NCBI GenBank assembly: GCA_037043455.1
Contig: JAWPHD010007108.1
Coordinates: 62,001-126,000 of the forward strand
From: Cyrtodaria siliqua
Taxonomy: Eukaryota > Mollusca > Bivalvia > Adapedonta > Hiatellidae
DNA: 64,000 nucleotides
Direction: 5' to 3'
Shown piece after piece: positions 21,101 through 29,865 of this stretch (its first letter is position 1; each line of letters begins with the position of its first letter). The notes under the pieces were generated by a model. That model saw only the letters and a program-made list of their open reading frames with translations, had not been told where the DNA came from and did not search any database. A program made the position numbers and the translations under genes.

Positions 21101-24096
21101 TGATATTATTATATTACTTTCTTTATAAAAGAAGATATACCTGTATTTTGTTTCTTCTGTGTGTAACTGGCACTACCTGTTTTTTGTTTCTTCCGAGAAC
21201 TGGCACCGAGGGGAACCTCATTTGTTTGATCTGAAAAAATGTTAACGATTAAGATTTTATTTAATAATTTATCATAATCATGTACAGAATGTACATAGGG
21301 TAATATGTTGTCATTTTATCATACTAACAGGATTTTCGATAATGCTCTTGTTTTTTGCGAGATTTCGAGATCGGGAAGGCTACCGCCATTATGTCCCATC
21401 CTAAATGCATTGTAAAAGTTGAGCGAGTTCACTTTCAAGTTAAATTCAGAATGAATCAAAGAAAAAAACACAAATAAACAGCTGAGCGTGAAAATGAAAG
21501 TATGTGTGAATCATTATTTTATCCAAAAATAAGGAAGTTTAATGCATAAATTTAGCGATCAAATGTATAGGACTCACACCACTATTATCTCCCTTGAATA
21601 CTCGTGCCCTACAGAAGAAGGAGGTAGATATAAAAAAAAAACAAGTTCGCTTTTCTACATTTTACAGGATACATTGATTTATCTTTACCAGGTTCTAAAT
21701 CTACAGCATTTTAGGAAGAGATCACAGAAAAATGCATGTTGATATAAGATTTCTAGCTAATTCTGCCTCATTTTACACATCATGGGTCTAATCTCCACGG
21801 GGTTGTATTTTTGTCTAAATTTTGATAGGTGTCACGCAAACATGAAATTAAAAAAAGTTCATGCAGATATTGGATCAATGAAGAATTTAAGCATAAATAC
21901 ATGTTGCAAAATCTGTTTACCTCTATAATGCCACGAACAAATACATTACAATGGGACCCTATGGAAAATTAATTGTGGTGTGAGACGTATACATAATTAT
22001 TTGCCCATTGTAAATACATGGCCCACGTTGAGTGAGTTCACTTTAAAGGTCAATTTAGAATGAATCGAAAAAGACAAAAAAATCTAAATGTTGCGTGTGA
22101 AAATATAAATACTTATGAATCATTTTAGACGATTTTATTAAAAAAATAATAAGCTGTGCATGAATGTAGAGATCATATGTTCTAAACTCCTTAGAAATTT
22201 GTGGGTGGGGTAATGGCGGATATCACACGGTCACAGCACCCCAAGCTCGAAATCTCCAGACAAAGGAGAGCACATTTTGATTGATGGCAAAAGGGTGGTG
22301 AATTGTGCAATCCCCACAACCCACCCATCCCCACCCCACCCCCATAATTTGGCAGAGAGGCAAAAGTATGTCTTGCCACCCCTCCACTCCCCACATAATT
22401 GTTACCGATTCAGGGATTCAAGGATCACAACCCACCCACTGCTACCCGAGCTTAGGGTTCAGCAGCATCCAAACTAAAATGACTTGTCTATGGAATCATT
22501 GATGTTTATTAATCCCCTGAATTTTGATTGACAACTATAAACAATGTGTTGAAGTGCAGAAACCCTCAACCATCTTCTGAAAATAGTGTTTGATATTATA
22601 TTATTTTCTTTTTAAAAGCATGTATACCTGTATTTCGTTTCTTCTGAGAACTTGCACTGCCTGTATTTCGTTTCTTCTGAGAGCTGCCACTGGGAACAGC
22701 CTTTATTTTAGAGATCAACTGATGAGATTAATACATCAATAAGCTCTTATTTAAAAATTCATCATTATCACGTACAGAATGTACATTATAGATAATATGT
22801 TGTGATTTTATCATAACTGCAAACTATAACATGGGATATCAACGTTGCTGAGCTGAATTTCATTGGTAGGACAAACTTCTTTTTGCATGCAGAGCAACAG
22901 ATAAGCTTTGGAAGAAAACTGGGTATAATATCTAGTGTTGTTCCGATTAATTCAGGGTTTGACATCAACAGTTATCCCCTTGTCCTGTGCCATGTAGATT
23001 CTACTGGGGACAAGTTAATTGTCTCAGGTGACCTGTCCTATGGACAACTAAATTTTATAAAAAGAAATTTTACATCTTTAAAACTTGTGACTGAAAAAAT
23101 GTCAAAACTTTGGCGAGCACGTTGTAAATGACAAATAAAACCCATCTTGTTTTCATTGATGGAATGCAACTGATTGATTTAATGTCACTTTCATGATTGA
23201 TCTTTTTTTTCGTATCACTTTTACATGAGTACAGGGACAAGTAAATTTGACTGGGGACAAGTAAATTGTGTTAGTTACTTGGACAAGTTGCTGAAAAAAG
23301 TTAATTTCAAACCCTGTAATTGATTTGATCGATCATCGATCAGTTATGCCTTTGATCTGATTAATCGATTACAACCCCCAACTCCCCACCTGATGCCTGC
23401 CTCCATTCCCACAATTGTTGTTTTCAAAAAGAAACTGTTGTTTACGTTCAGAAGGGAATCCCCCCACCCTACCCAGATGCTGCGTAGTAAAAATAACTGA
23501 ATGCTGGAGGGTCAGCGGCATAGCGTGGCATACTCAGATACCCATGTGAGTAACATCAAAAATTGAAGTCTAAAAAGTGGAAAAATGCAATAAAAATGAA
23601 GTGTAAGTGGGGTACAGGTCCACGATCTTGAAATTTCTACTTCTTATTTAAATGCTAATACATTATATAGATAGATTCGCTTATTTTTCATCTGTATTTT
23701 AAACTTTTCCCGGGAGAGGACCACGCCGATGGCACCCCACACCTTCCCCCACCGAACCTCCACCACTGCACCTGCGTGAGTGGAGCACCCACTCCCACCG
23801 TGAGTAACATTGTAATTGGTCAAGCTACGCCCCTGAGGCCAGAGAGTCATCGAGATATTGTGAATTTGGGTGCATTGTATTTTCAAAAGATAACACGTGT
23901 CTCAATTTTGATGCGCCTAAATAACCAATAGTCCCTCCAAAACTAATTTTTACTTACCTAATTTCCGTCGAACATCATGTTTTACACCAGTAATATTGTA
24001 CAGAAGCTCTTGATCCGAAAATTCATGATCTGTATCTTCTGTATACGATGACAAATCGGATCCTGTTCCGTCTTCATTTTCATTGTCTGTGGCCAT
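8809..24096 (-). CDS. Nine-exon spliced gene; uncharacterised 377-residue nuclear-type protein
   Basis: Assembled by eye from donor and acceptor sites. Exons in transcript order: 24096-23958, 21230-21141, 20007-19957, 18773-18742, 15527-15342, 12999-12911, 11631-11540, 9876-9800, 9186-8809. They sum to 1134 nt, exactly 378 codons with the stop, and phases match at every junction. The ATG sits in AAGATGGCC, a strong start context. The protein has an acidic N-terminus (DNENEDG, EDTDHEFSDQE), lysine-rich repeats of the form SSQKK..TG (residues ~57-94), a likely coiled coil (MMKEMMILKTNQEKIIKLIAEQK, ~125-150), a middle region with EWHF and DFVLGLYG, a basic block (HKRKMAGIERRKRKLKRRE, ~240-258), then DFMSSESEVESD and KKLAWRS...FFSELDKKA. 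I recall the last motif pair in uncharacterised invertebrate proteins; function unknown. A nuclear, DNA- or RNA-associated role is inference from composition only. Low-copy gene versus transposon-linked family is unresolved. Confidence 0.8.
9411..9480. repeat. Hairpin inside intron 8
   Basis: GTGGGGTCAGTTAGATTTAT pairs with ATATATCTGACTGACCCCAC across a loop of about 18 bases. It lies between exons 8 and 9. Smaller than the other foldbacks, with similarly well-matched arms. Confidence 0.7.
9800..9876 (-). CDS. Exon 8 of the spliced gene (basic region)
   Basis: Acceptor TTCTGTTAGAG|AT, donor AGG|GTAAGA. Two bases plus 25 codons, ending phase 0. Encodes DQQRLASGKT and HKRKMAGIERRKR. The acceptor is a doubled AG; only the second keeps the frame. 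Confidence 0.75.
10349..11262 (+). repeat. AACAAGAGG-type mollusc repeat, copy 1 (intron 7)
   Basis: Begins AACAAGAGGCCCAAGGGGGC and ends near GGACGGACGTACAACTCGGC. A ~110-bp phrase (GTAAATGCAAAATATTAAAC, then TTGTAGTTTCAGAG) recurs about four times. The head and GGACGGACG tail layout is shared with the elements at 15747 and 38582. No coding frame. A related headless piece lies at about 19190-19830. Confidence 0.6.
11540..11631 (-). CDS. Exon 7 of the spliced gene
   Basis: Acceptor TATATTTTTTCAG|A, donor AAT|GTACGT. One base, 30 codons, one base. Encodes HDSRCNQEMSQHIEDFVLGL and YGAVDRGVIK. Confidence 0.75.
11750..12320. repeat. Tandem duplication, ~335-bp unit, about 1.7 copies
   Basis: AACTATATAACTATATGTTA with CATGTCACCGTAGCAGCCAT occurs at about 11777 and again at about 12114, with the intervening sequence repeated in the same order (AAGCTTGATAGAGG, then CAAGGAACATGCACATG). 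It lies in intron 6. Confidence 0.7.
12358..12400 (+). repeat. G-run tract
   Basis: A 43-base tract, almost all G with a few T and one A, on the plus strand. G-quadruplex potential is evident. It sits directly against the TIR element at 12401. Confidence 0.8.
12401..12802. mobile_element. Short TIR element rich in GATCGATC words
   Basis: Ends are TAGTGTTGGGAATTGG and (complement of the right end) TAGTGTTGTTCCGATTAATC. The interior has repeated CGATCGATC/ATCGATTAAT words. A second, incomplete copy of its right end occurs at 22933-22952 plus 23322-23375, split by another transposon. The target duplication cannot be read because the left flank is the G run. The superfamily is uncertain (hAT-like at best). 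Confidence 0.55.
12911..12999 (-). CDS. Exon 6 of the spliced gene
   Basis: Acceptor AATTTATAG|GTG, donor CAA|GTAAGA. 29 codons plus two bases, phase 0 in and 2 out. Encodes VAVHDGFKSAKDSDNLEWHF and CANTQTRF. Found by looking for an exon that joins exon 5 (phase 0) to exon 7 (phase 2). The frame is open and both sites are good. Confidence 0.7.
13137..13446. mobile_element. MITE with TTAA target duplication (piggyBac- or Kolobok-like)
   Basis: TTAA|AGGGACACACGGCAATCTTG at the left and CAAGATTGCCATGACTGTCC|CT-TTAA at the right: terminal inverted repeats of about 30 bp flanked by TTAA. 310 bp, no coding capacity. TTAA duplications are typical of piggyBac and Kolobok elements. A decayed inverted copy is at 2740-2830. 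It lies in intron 5. Confidence 0.75.
14100..14245 (-). repeat. tRNA-derived SINE head
   Basis: On the minus strand, TGGTCGAATGGTAAAGCG resembles box A, followed 40 bases on by GGGTTCAGTCCCCGCC, a good box B. It has lost tRNA folding elsewhere, so it is a SINE and not a working tRNA gene. Limits are approximate. Intron 5. Confidence 0.55.
14537..14920. mobile_element. GGACAAGT-family MITE, copy 1, 5-bp target duplication
   Basis: CTGAA|CAGGGTTTGATATTAAC ... GTTAATATCAAACCCTG|CTGAA. The inverted ends match over 17 bp and are flanked by an exact CTGAA duplication. Subterminal GGACAAGT/ACTTGTCC words occur six times or so. No transposase. It lies in intron 5. A 5-bp duplication with CAGGG ends would suit the hAT5-type lineage (family knowledge, not verified). 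Confidence 0.85.
15342..15527 (-). CDS. Exon 5 of the spliced gene (coiled coil)
   Basis: Acceptor CCTTTTCAG|ACT, donor AGA|GTAAGT. Exactly 62 codons, phase 0-0. Encodes a predicted helix with heptad-like spacing (MMKEMMILKTNQEKIIKLIA) followed by KKKTKLYVPGYVR. Confidence 0.75.
15747..16890 (+). repeat. AACAAGAGG-type mollusc repeat, copy 2
   Basis: Head AACAAGAGGTCAATGACCTT, tail GCCGCACCACGGCATAAG...GATCAGTCGAGC. Internally a ~320-bp unit (GTAGTCGCTACAA, AAAGATGGCCGC..GGCAGCCATGTT, GATCAACATCATGT) is repeated about three times. The same element lies inverted at 38582-39809. Function and superfamily unknown. It fills part of intron 4. Confidence 0.75.
17379..18065. mobile_element. GGACAAGT-family MITE, second subfamily, 5-bp target duplication
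   Basis: CATGA|CAGGGCTCGACATTA ... TTAATGTAGAGGCCTG|CATGA. The terminal repeats are less perfect than in the 14537 copy but start and end alike, and GGACAAGT words flank both ends. 687 bp. The short open frames inside it are not genes. It lies in intron 4. Confidence 0.8.
18742..18773 (-). CDS. Exon 4 (32-nt microexon) of the spliced gene
   Basis: Acceptor TTTCCAACAG|GG, donor GAG|GTGAGT. Encodes VEQSALRRPE after the split glycine and changes the phase from 1 to 0, which exon 5 needs. Its shortness makes it the least certain exon taken alone, but both splice sites and the phase fit. Confidence 0.65.
18825..19030 (+). repeat. Dispersed SINE-like repeat, copy 2
   Basis: Runs GGCGCCTAACAGGAATGAAC to CCTGAAACAATGCAGGGGTG, with TGGAGCCACGTTATTGTTTT in the middle. 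The inverted copy at 43970-44230 matches along its length, and related copies are at 5090 and 46670. In intron 3. Confidence 0.65.
19957..20007 (-). CDS. Exon 3 of the spliced gene
   Basis: Acceptor TACTTTTTCAG|GC, donor CAG|GTATGA. 51 nt, also phase 1-1. Encodes HENEARSASSQKKQIT, a further SSQKK repeat. Exons 2 and 3 are therefore paralogous cassettes. Confidence 0.75.
20400..21090 (+). repeat. Dispersed ~650-bp repeat with tRNA-like core, copy 1
   Basis: Matches 37480-38105 along its length: CAAAGAAATGCACTAAATGG, then CTGGCCC...CAGTTGATAGC, then CTGAAACGCGACATG, ending GGTCTGATTTTAATGAGATT. The GCCCGATTAGCTCAGTTGAT segment near 20710 looks like a tRNA box A region. No open frame is shared by the two copies. 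It ends next to exon 2 of the spliced gene. Confidence 0.7.
21141..21230 (-). CDS. Exon 2 of the spliced gene
   Basis: Acceptor TTTTTTCAG|AT, donor CAG|GTATAT. 90 nt, phase 1 in and 1 out, so it can be skipped or repeated without a frameshift. Encodes SSRKKQKTG and a second related repeat, YTQKKQNTG, so the repeat is duplicated within the exon. Confidence 0.75.
21405..22185. repeat. Direct duplication (two ~170-bp copies)
   Basis: TTGAGYGAGTTCACTTT... at 21419 recurs at 22027, followed in both by AGAATGAATC and GTGTGAAAAT. The segment between them shows nothing recognisable. Intron 1-2 region of the minus-strand gene. Confidence 0.55.
22628..22715 (-). pseudogene. Decayed duplicate of exon 2
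   Basis: On the minus strand this encodes two copies of an SSQKKRNTG-type repeat and ends in a donor ACAG|GTATAC, like exon 2. The acceptor side is damaged: reading in the phase needed after exon 1 meets TAA, and the only nearby AG gives the wrong phase. About 100 bp of intron on each side also matches exon 2's flanks (blocks about 21090-21335 and 22575-22820), so this was a segmental duplication of exon plus flanks. It might still be used in an alternative transcript. Confidence 0.6.
22953..23316. mobile_element. GGACAAGT-family MITE, copy 2, nested in another element
   Basis: TAATT|CAGGGTTTGACATCAAC ... GTTAATTTCAAACCCTG|TAATT. Very similar to the copy at 14537. It is inserted in a fragment of the 12401-type element, whose uninterrupted copy at 12741-12802 shows the empty site and confirms the 5-bp duplication. 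In intron 1. Confidence 0.9.
23958..24096 (-). CDS. Exon 1 of the spliced gene
   Basis: ATG to donor AG|GTAAGT (donor bases 23952-23957). 46 codons plus one base. Encodes the acidic N-terminus beginning MATDNENEDG and ending in HDVRRKL. The one-base overhang G fits the two-base start of exon 2. Confidence 0.8.
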
Positions 24097-24959
24097 CTTG
24101 GAATTTTCAACGTTTAATCCTGGCGCCAAAAAATCTGATGCCAGGATTTCTGCGGCACTTTTTCAAGAAGAGGCCCATACCAGTTCATGGATCGTATATG
24201 TTTAAATTTTACCTCTGTTTTTACTTTTATAATTTTACTACAGTAATGTGTGCAGCTACAGTAGGCTAATGTGTGGTAATGTGTGCAGCTGCACAATGGA
24301 TCCTTACGAGAGGTTGCCAAAAAGTATGTAAATATATTGTTAGACATGTTGAATGGGGACCCTGTTGAGGGCCGCACTGACCAAAGTATTTGACCGGTTT
24401 GAAAATGAACCATATGTTCGAATTCACTAATATGTCAAATATAAAGCAGTTATTGCATAAGAAAATAAGTAAAACGTGTAATTTTAATTGTAATATTTAG
24501 TAAACAACAACGCACAACGCATATTTTGTGTTTTGTCCGCACTTTCGTCAAAATTGAATACGAATGTGAATCGGAAGATACCTCACCTGATTCGCAGAAA
24601 AGACAACAGAAAAGATGAAGAATATATAATTGTTCAAGAGTCTGCTTCATTGTGAGCTTGAAAGAAAAAGGTAAAGTACAGTAGTAGTTAGTAAACCGTC
24701 CATTTTGTTGTTGATCAATTCAAGCTGAGCAACTACAATCTAAATGCTAGGAATTGTTTATTTTGCGCTTGTTTTTTTGCGTCAGGAAGAGTTCGCTCCC
24801 TTAACCACGAGGCGGCATATTTTCTGAAAAGATTTTGTGTAAAGTCTATATATCTACAATGCAGCACGTCCTTTCGGGTATTACGTGCAGTGTTAGTTGT
24901 GACGGAGTAAAAAATATATTTTAACACTATTTAGTTGTTTAAAGAAGATAGTGTTTGTT

Positions 24960-25401
24960 GTAGTAGGACTCAGTTGTGGGTGTTTGTAAGTAGATAGGTT
25001 TTGTAAGCGTGTTACCACTGTCTCGCCGCAAAACTAGCTTTTATGGTGATATCGGTAGGGCGCCCGCTTCACAGGCAAGGGGTCCCAAGATCAATCCCGC
25101 TGAGTGCCTAAAATATTTACCAGTATATGTAATTTTTTCGGTCCGATTACATTGGTGCAGAATCCTGGTGGTTCAATCCTGGAAGGTATTGTGTGAGGTT
25201 TTGCCCAGATGCCTAGATCATAATGTATATGTTGTTGTTTATTTGTGTTGTGTGGCATTTGAATATCGAAAATAAAAAGACTGGAGTTATGTAGTAGGAC
25301 TCTATTGGGGTTGTATGTAAATAGATCTACAGGTTTATAAGCGCTTTACTACTGTCTCGCCGCAGAGCTAGCTTTTATGGTGATATCGATAGAGCGCCCG
25401 C
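24960..25401 (+). repeat. tRNA-like SINE, tandem dimer (left unit and start of right unit)
   Basis: GTAGTAGGACTC starts at 24960 and again at 25291, a 331-bp period. Each unit has CTGTCTCGCCGC, TTTTATGGTGATATCG and GCGCCCGC. The left unit continues to AGATCAATCCCGCTGAGTGC (box B-like). The right unit is cut at 25401 by the hAT element and resumes at 27132. Confidence 0.75.
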
Positions 25402-27131
25402 CAGAGCTACAGATAAGCCGGGTTTTTGCTTAAATACCCAATTAAAAATGCCAAAACACCCAATTAAAATAAAAAGCATGAGTACCAATAAAGTAATCGA
25501 AGTTGTCAAAAGATAAAACAACCAATGGAAATAGAGCAATATGTGGGTAGTTGAAGGGATACCCAGTCACCTTGTATAAAGCCTATTCATAACTTTCACA
25601 TGACATCATCAAAATTATTTGACCAATCAGTGGTCAATAAAATAAAACAGCTTCATATTCTGGTAGGGGTTAAACTCTGTGCTTATCGTTGATGCTCAAC
25701 AGACCTTAACCTTTATAAAACTAATTTGTAGTGGTACACTACAGTATAGCTCACGCGAAACCCACACTTTACTCGATTCGCCAAGTTTGGTCGTATCCAG
25801 AGCTGTGCGAATCCACACGGCGAAAGTACACCACTTTTGAGTCACTCGGAGTGATCAATCTCTCTGAGTGACTCCGTCTAGAATCTAATTAACCATGAGT
25901 GCACACCTCTGGTGATTTCTTATTGGGAATAAAAAAAATCTGATTTTTCCGCCAACTTTACTTCTTGTCCAAGGACCAGCGCGCTTGAAAAATCAATCAA
26001 TCGCCAGAAAAAAAGGCAATCAATCATTAGAGAAAGTACAATCAATGCTACGCCAAGTGCATCATTTTTTTTGTGCAAAGTTGACACGACTGATAAATAC
26101 ATATGTATTTCAAACTTTTAATGCATTTTTAGTTGTTTTCGTTTCTGTTGTCCAAAGGTCAGTTCTTCAACGAACATAAATACCCATAATCCTTGACCAT
26201 GTATGTTCCTTTTAACAAGGCAGAGCTAATACTACGGGTTTATAACTTTTTTCTGACTAAAGAACCCATCGATGTATTAATAATAAACAGCAGAATAGTA
26301 AAAATTAGTTACAAATAAAAATATAATTTCCAGTATAATAATTACAGATTGAACTTTATGTTCATTCGTCGCGAAGCCGGTAATAAGAACCGCCATATAA
26401 TTGTCAGTTTACATAATCCAGGTATTCTAATTTTACCACATCCGCTTTTCCAAAACAAAATTAATATTGTCGTCTGCTTCGATTTTTTAATAATTATGCA
26501 TTAAAATGACTGCAATTAGAAAAAGTTGCACCTTTTACCTGTGCATTTTCGACTCTGCGAACTCTATGTTTGTCTAGGCGAAGTACTGTATCGTGGCATA
26601 ATTACGTCAAAAGCTTTTCGCGTAGCTGATTCCCACTCCGAGTAGTTTTGTCATCGAAACTCCGCGTAATTTCACAAATTTGTAAATTCCTCACTTGCCG
26701 TGAAAGAGTAAAGTGTGGGTTTCACCTGAGCTGTACTGTAATTATATTAGAAGTTTTATATTTTGTGTGCATCTATATATTTTATTTTGGTGCTGTCTAA
26801 TTTTAAACACGACTATGGATACATTTAATTTACATAATGGTCAAAGATTTTTTATTTGTCATACAGAGATTGAGGATCAAGTCCGAGTAAACCCTTTTAT
26901 TTTCACTACTGAATATTTTAACATCTCGGATATTGACCGGATGTGAAAGTTATGAATTGTAAAAGAAGTTGATTTTATTAGATTTTGTGTATACAATATT
27001 TATAGTGGAATGCCAACCCAAAACAATGTCACAAACTTTTATTTTACCCAATTGAAATCATGAAATACCCAATTAAATAAATACCTTTGGGTAAATCCCC
27101 AATTGATCAAAAAAGCTTATCTGTAGCTCTG
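25402..27131. mobile_element. Non-autonomous hAT element with 8-bp target duplication
   Basis: GCGCCCGC|CAGAGCTACAGATAAGC at the left (duplication 25394-25401) and GCTTATCTGTAGCTCTG|GCGCCCGC at the right (27132-27139). 17-bp perfect inverted ends starting CAG plus an exact 8-bp duplication are diagnostic of hAT. 1730 bp. No transposase remains. Subterminal AAATACCCAATTAAA words occur at both ends. A second element (25742-26738) is inserted within it. Confidence 0.92.
25742..26738. mobile_element. TIR element flanked by TA, nested in the hAT element
   Basis: TA|CAGTATAGCTCACGCG and GAAACCCACACTTTACTC at the left mirror GAGTAAAGTGTGGGTTTC and CCTGAGCTGTACTG|TA at the right. Inverted ends of about 35 bp with TA on both sides suggest Tc1/mariner or pogo type. 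997 bp, with only short chance frames. Non-autonomous. Confidence 0.8.
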
Positions 27132-27280
27132 GCGCCCGCTTCCTATGCAAGGTGTCCCAAGTTCAAACCCGCTGAGTGCCTAAAATATTCATAACGTGTA
27201 TGTAGATTTTCATTGTAATTTTTCCGGTCCGATTACATCGGTATTAGTCTGAGCAAGGCTACTAAATCTTTAGTATGCAC
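27132..27280 (+). repeat. Right unit of the SINE dimer, resumed
   Basis: GCGCCCGCTTCCTATGCAAG, then CAAGTTCAAACCCGCTGAGT (box B), then TAAAATATTCATAACGTG and TTTTTCCGGTCCGATTACAT, collinear with the left unit at 25050-25155. It continues the unit cut at 25401. Confidence 0.75.
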
Positions 27281-27324
27281 TAATAGCTAGTGCATAATAA
27301 AAAGATAAAAAAAAGTCCACATGT

Positions 27325-27610
27325 ATTTAGGGCATAGAGTGAGAGACCATACTAACCGCCGTTCTTAAGCGGTTAATATCTGGTTGTAGCATGATCTCTG
27401 ATGGCAGCTGATTCCACTGTACTATGACAAGAGGGAAAAATTATTACTTGTAATAGTCGGTCAGTTGTGTGCGTCTGTACAAAAGCAAGTGAGTGTCTAG
27501 GGATTCTCATGAGTCGCTGTGCGTACGGTGGTAATGGGACTGCGACTAATCCATATACAATTTTGTAGAAGAGGCACAGTCGGGCATCAGACCTCTGACC
27601 GGTCCGTGTT
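27325..27610 (-). pseudogene. LINE reverse-transcriptase C-terminal fragment, frameshifted
   Basis: Minus-strand reading gives RSDARLCLFYKIVYGLVAVP and PPYAQRLMRIPRHSLAF in one frame, then IVQWNQLPSEI and NRLRTAVS in another, with stops between. This order (DARLxLFYKI - RxPRHSxxF - YYKYSFFP-like - VQWNxLP) is the usual tail of invertebrate LINE ORF2 proteins (recall). At least one frameshift and two stops; dead. Confidence 0.75.
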
Positions 27611-28287
27611 TTTTTTTATTAACATATTATTTTTTTATAGCGGTAAAACATTTGCGACGAAGATGTAGATGAATTATTATACCAGTCGCTTAGCAATGCT
27701 CATTTCCATTTTCGATTTTTAATGCGTACGTCTTTTTGGCATTGAATGATGTCGATTTGATTTCGCTTTTCTCATCACTATCAAGCATACAAAGTCAAAA
27801 ACATAATAAATCTCAAGATAAAGTTTTAATTTACTTGTTCAATGTCGTGAAGAAATAAATTCAAAATAGATTGAACATTATATTATACACGCGATTTACC
27901 TGCGACCCACATTCGCGAATTACACAAAATGTCCACCATTTGCATTCAGTATCATCATTTCTTCACAGTATACATGTATTTCCCCTTGATTCTTACAAAT
28001 ATTATGTTTGTTTGAATTTCTAAGGCTAATTATTATTTTAAAACTTAAGATAGATGATGGACGTTTTACGATTCGGATGATTACAATAAATGGATGAAAA
28101 TATACTGTTGTGGGATGGTTGACCTATATTTTATGAGTATTTTATTTTGTGTGTTCAATTTTCAGAAAAAACAAAAGCCATTACCAATAACTGTGCTAGT
28201 GGCACCATTCCTGTACCTCCGAAAAGCAAGTTGTGCTCAGTGCACATGGTAAGCTTGTATTTTCACTTCTACACACCATGTCTAGGA

Positions 28288-28490
28288 ATCTTTATGTGAG
28301 GAAGCTATCCAGCTGGCTTGCGGAACGTCGGTGGTTCTACCCAGGTGCCCGCCCGTGCACGAAAATTGCCCGGAGGGGCACCTGGGGTCTTCCTCCACCA
28401 ATGGAAGCTGGAAAGTCGCAATATGACCTTAGCTGTTGGTGCGACTATACAATCCAATTCAATCAATCAATCTACACACCATGTACAAAT
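28288..28490 (+). repeat. tRNA-related mollusc SINE
   Basis: GTGAGGAAGCTATCCAGCTG, GTGGTTCTACCCAGG (box B-like), GGGGCACCTGGGGTCTTCCT, then GGAAAGTCGCAATATGACC and TCGGTGCGAC-like tail bases. The open frame through it is accidental. Confidence 0.65.
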
Positions 28491-28525
28491 AAATTAATGT
28501 GAAGGTTATAGGTCCATCTTCATAT

Positions 28526-29468
28526 TTTATGATGGCCCCCTTCGCATATTGCTTTGCAAATGTCGGTCAGTCAGTCCGTCCCAAAATCTTGTCTGCGCAT
28601 TAACTGAAAAAAAAATGGCACTGTCAACTCGAAACTTGGCAGGAATGTTTGTGTCATGGTCTTGTTGTGCACCTTCCCATTTGGATAGATTCGCTTAAGA
28701 AATGTGGTTGCCATGGTAACAAACGTAAAAAAACACTAAAAATTGCTTGTTTTCGCGATAACTCATGAACAGCTGGCACTACAAACTCAAAACTTGATAG
28801 GAATGTTTGTGTCATGGTTTATTTAGGCACCTCCCCTTTTGGGTAGATTCGCAAAAGAAATGTGGTGGCCTGGTAACAAAACTTTTAAAAAATCACTAAA
28901 AATTGCTTTTCTTCACCATAACTCAAGAACAGCTGGCACTACAAACTTGGCAGAAAAGTTTGTGTCGTGGTACAGTTGTGCACTTCCCCTTTTGCAGTGT
29001 TTTTTTAATGCCTAATTTCAATTCCAACAAAGTATCCTTTTTTCACAATTATATCCAAAAGATTCACAATCTCATTTTTTTTTTGAGTAAATACAGACCA
29101 GTAAGGATACTAGTCTTAAAATAAGCTGGTGTCAAATCTAGTCTGTACTTACTAAAAACAAAACTGAGAACCAGGGATATTAAACTGAAAATAAAAGTGA
29201 ACAATTGTTATAATATTTCACAATTTTCACAATTTCTAGAAAAATGCCTCTATTTTTCACAGTGGCATGGGCACAGGCTGCAATCACAAAACACATAAAA
29301 AAAACTGCCTTTTGGGTAGATTCACATAAGAAATGGTTTGTTGCCATTGTAACAAAACGTGTAAAAAATCACTAATAAGTGCTTGTCTTCGCGTTAACAC
29401 AAGAACAGCACTACAAACTCGAAACTTGGCAGCAATGTTTGTGTCATGGTCGTTGAAGGGGGGCATAT
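28526..29468. repeat. Dispersed repeat of ~165-bp internal units
   Basis: Starts GCCCCCTTCGCATATTGCTT and ends GTTGAAGGGGGGCATAT. Inside, CAGCTGGCACTACAAACT, GAATGTTTGTGTCATGG, GGGTAGATTCGC and GTAACAAAA...AATCACTAA recur about four times. The third unit is split by foreign sequence at 29000-29270. No coding content. Confidence 0.65.
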
Positions 29469-29778
29469 ATGTTTTACAAACATCTCCTCTTATTTAATTG
29501 TTTTCATAATTTATGTTCAGGATGCATAATTAATATTAATTATGTAATTCCAAATCATACTGCAAAGCTGTGTTTCCTTCACTTTTCATTGGCTAAAACG
29601 ACAAATGTGACAAAAGTTGAAACATCGATAATCTCCGGTGATGTTAACGTATTCATGTGTGCTAAATGACAATAAATAATCCCATTATAACAATTACTGG
29701 TAAAAATGCATTATATCAATGTATATTATAATGGTCGAAATTATAATGATTAAATTAATATTTTTCTGGAATGTATGC

Positions 29779-29865
29779 ATGTGTAAACTATGCAGAATCA
29801 CGCACACATCGTTAATTCCTTTGGACTTGATTCAATGTGTGCGTGATTCTGCACAGTTTACACAT
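29779..29865. repeat. Hairpin with 31-bp arms and a third partial arm
   Basis: ATGTGTAAACTATGCAGAAT...(29779) pairs with ...ATTCTGCACAGTTTACACAT (to 29865), with CGCACACAT and ATGTGTGCG in the arms and a 25-base loop. A third, weaker arm copy is at 29882-29912. The three-arm layout recalls 8687-8831. Confidence 0.75.

Noticed and set aside
24588..24650. Minus-strand start with signal-like hydrophobic run and a CAG|GTGAGG donor
   Set aside because: No matching next exon was found before the ATG of the spliced gene at 24096. It could be an untranslated first exon but is not supported.
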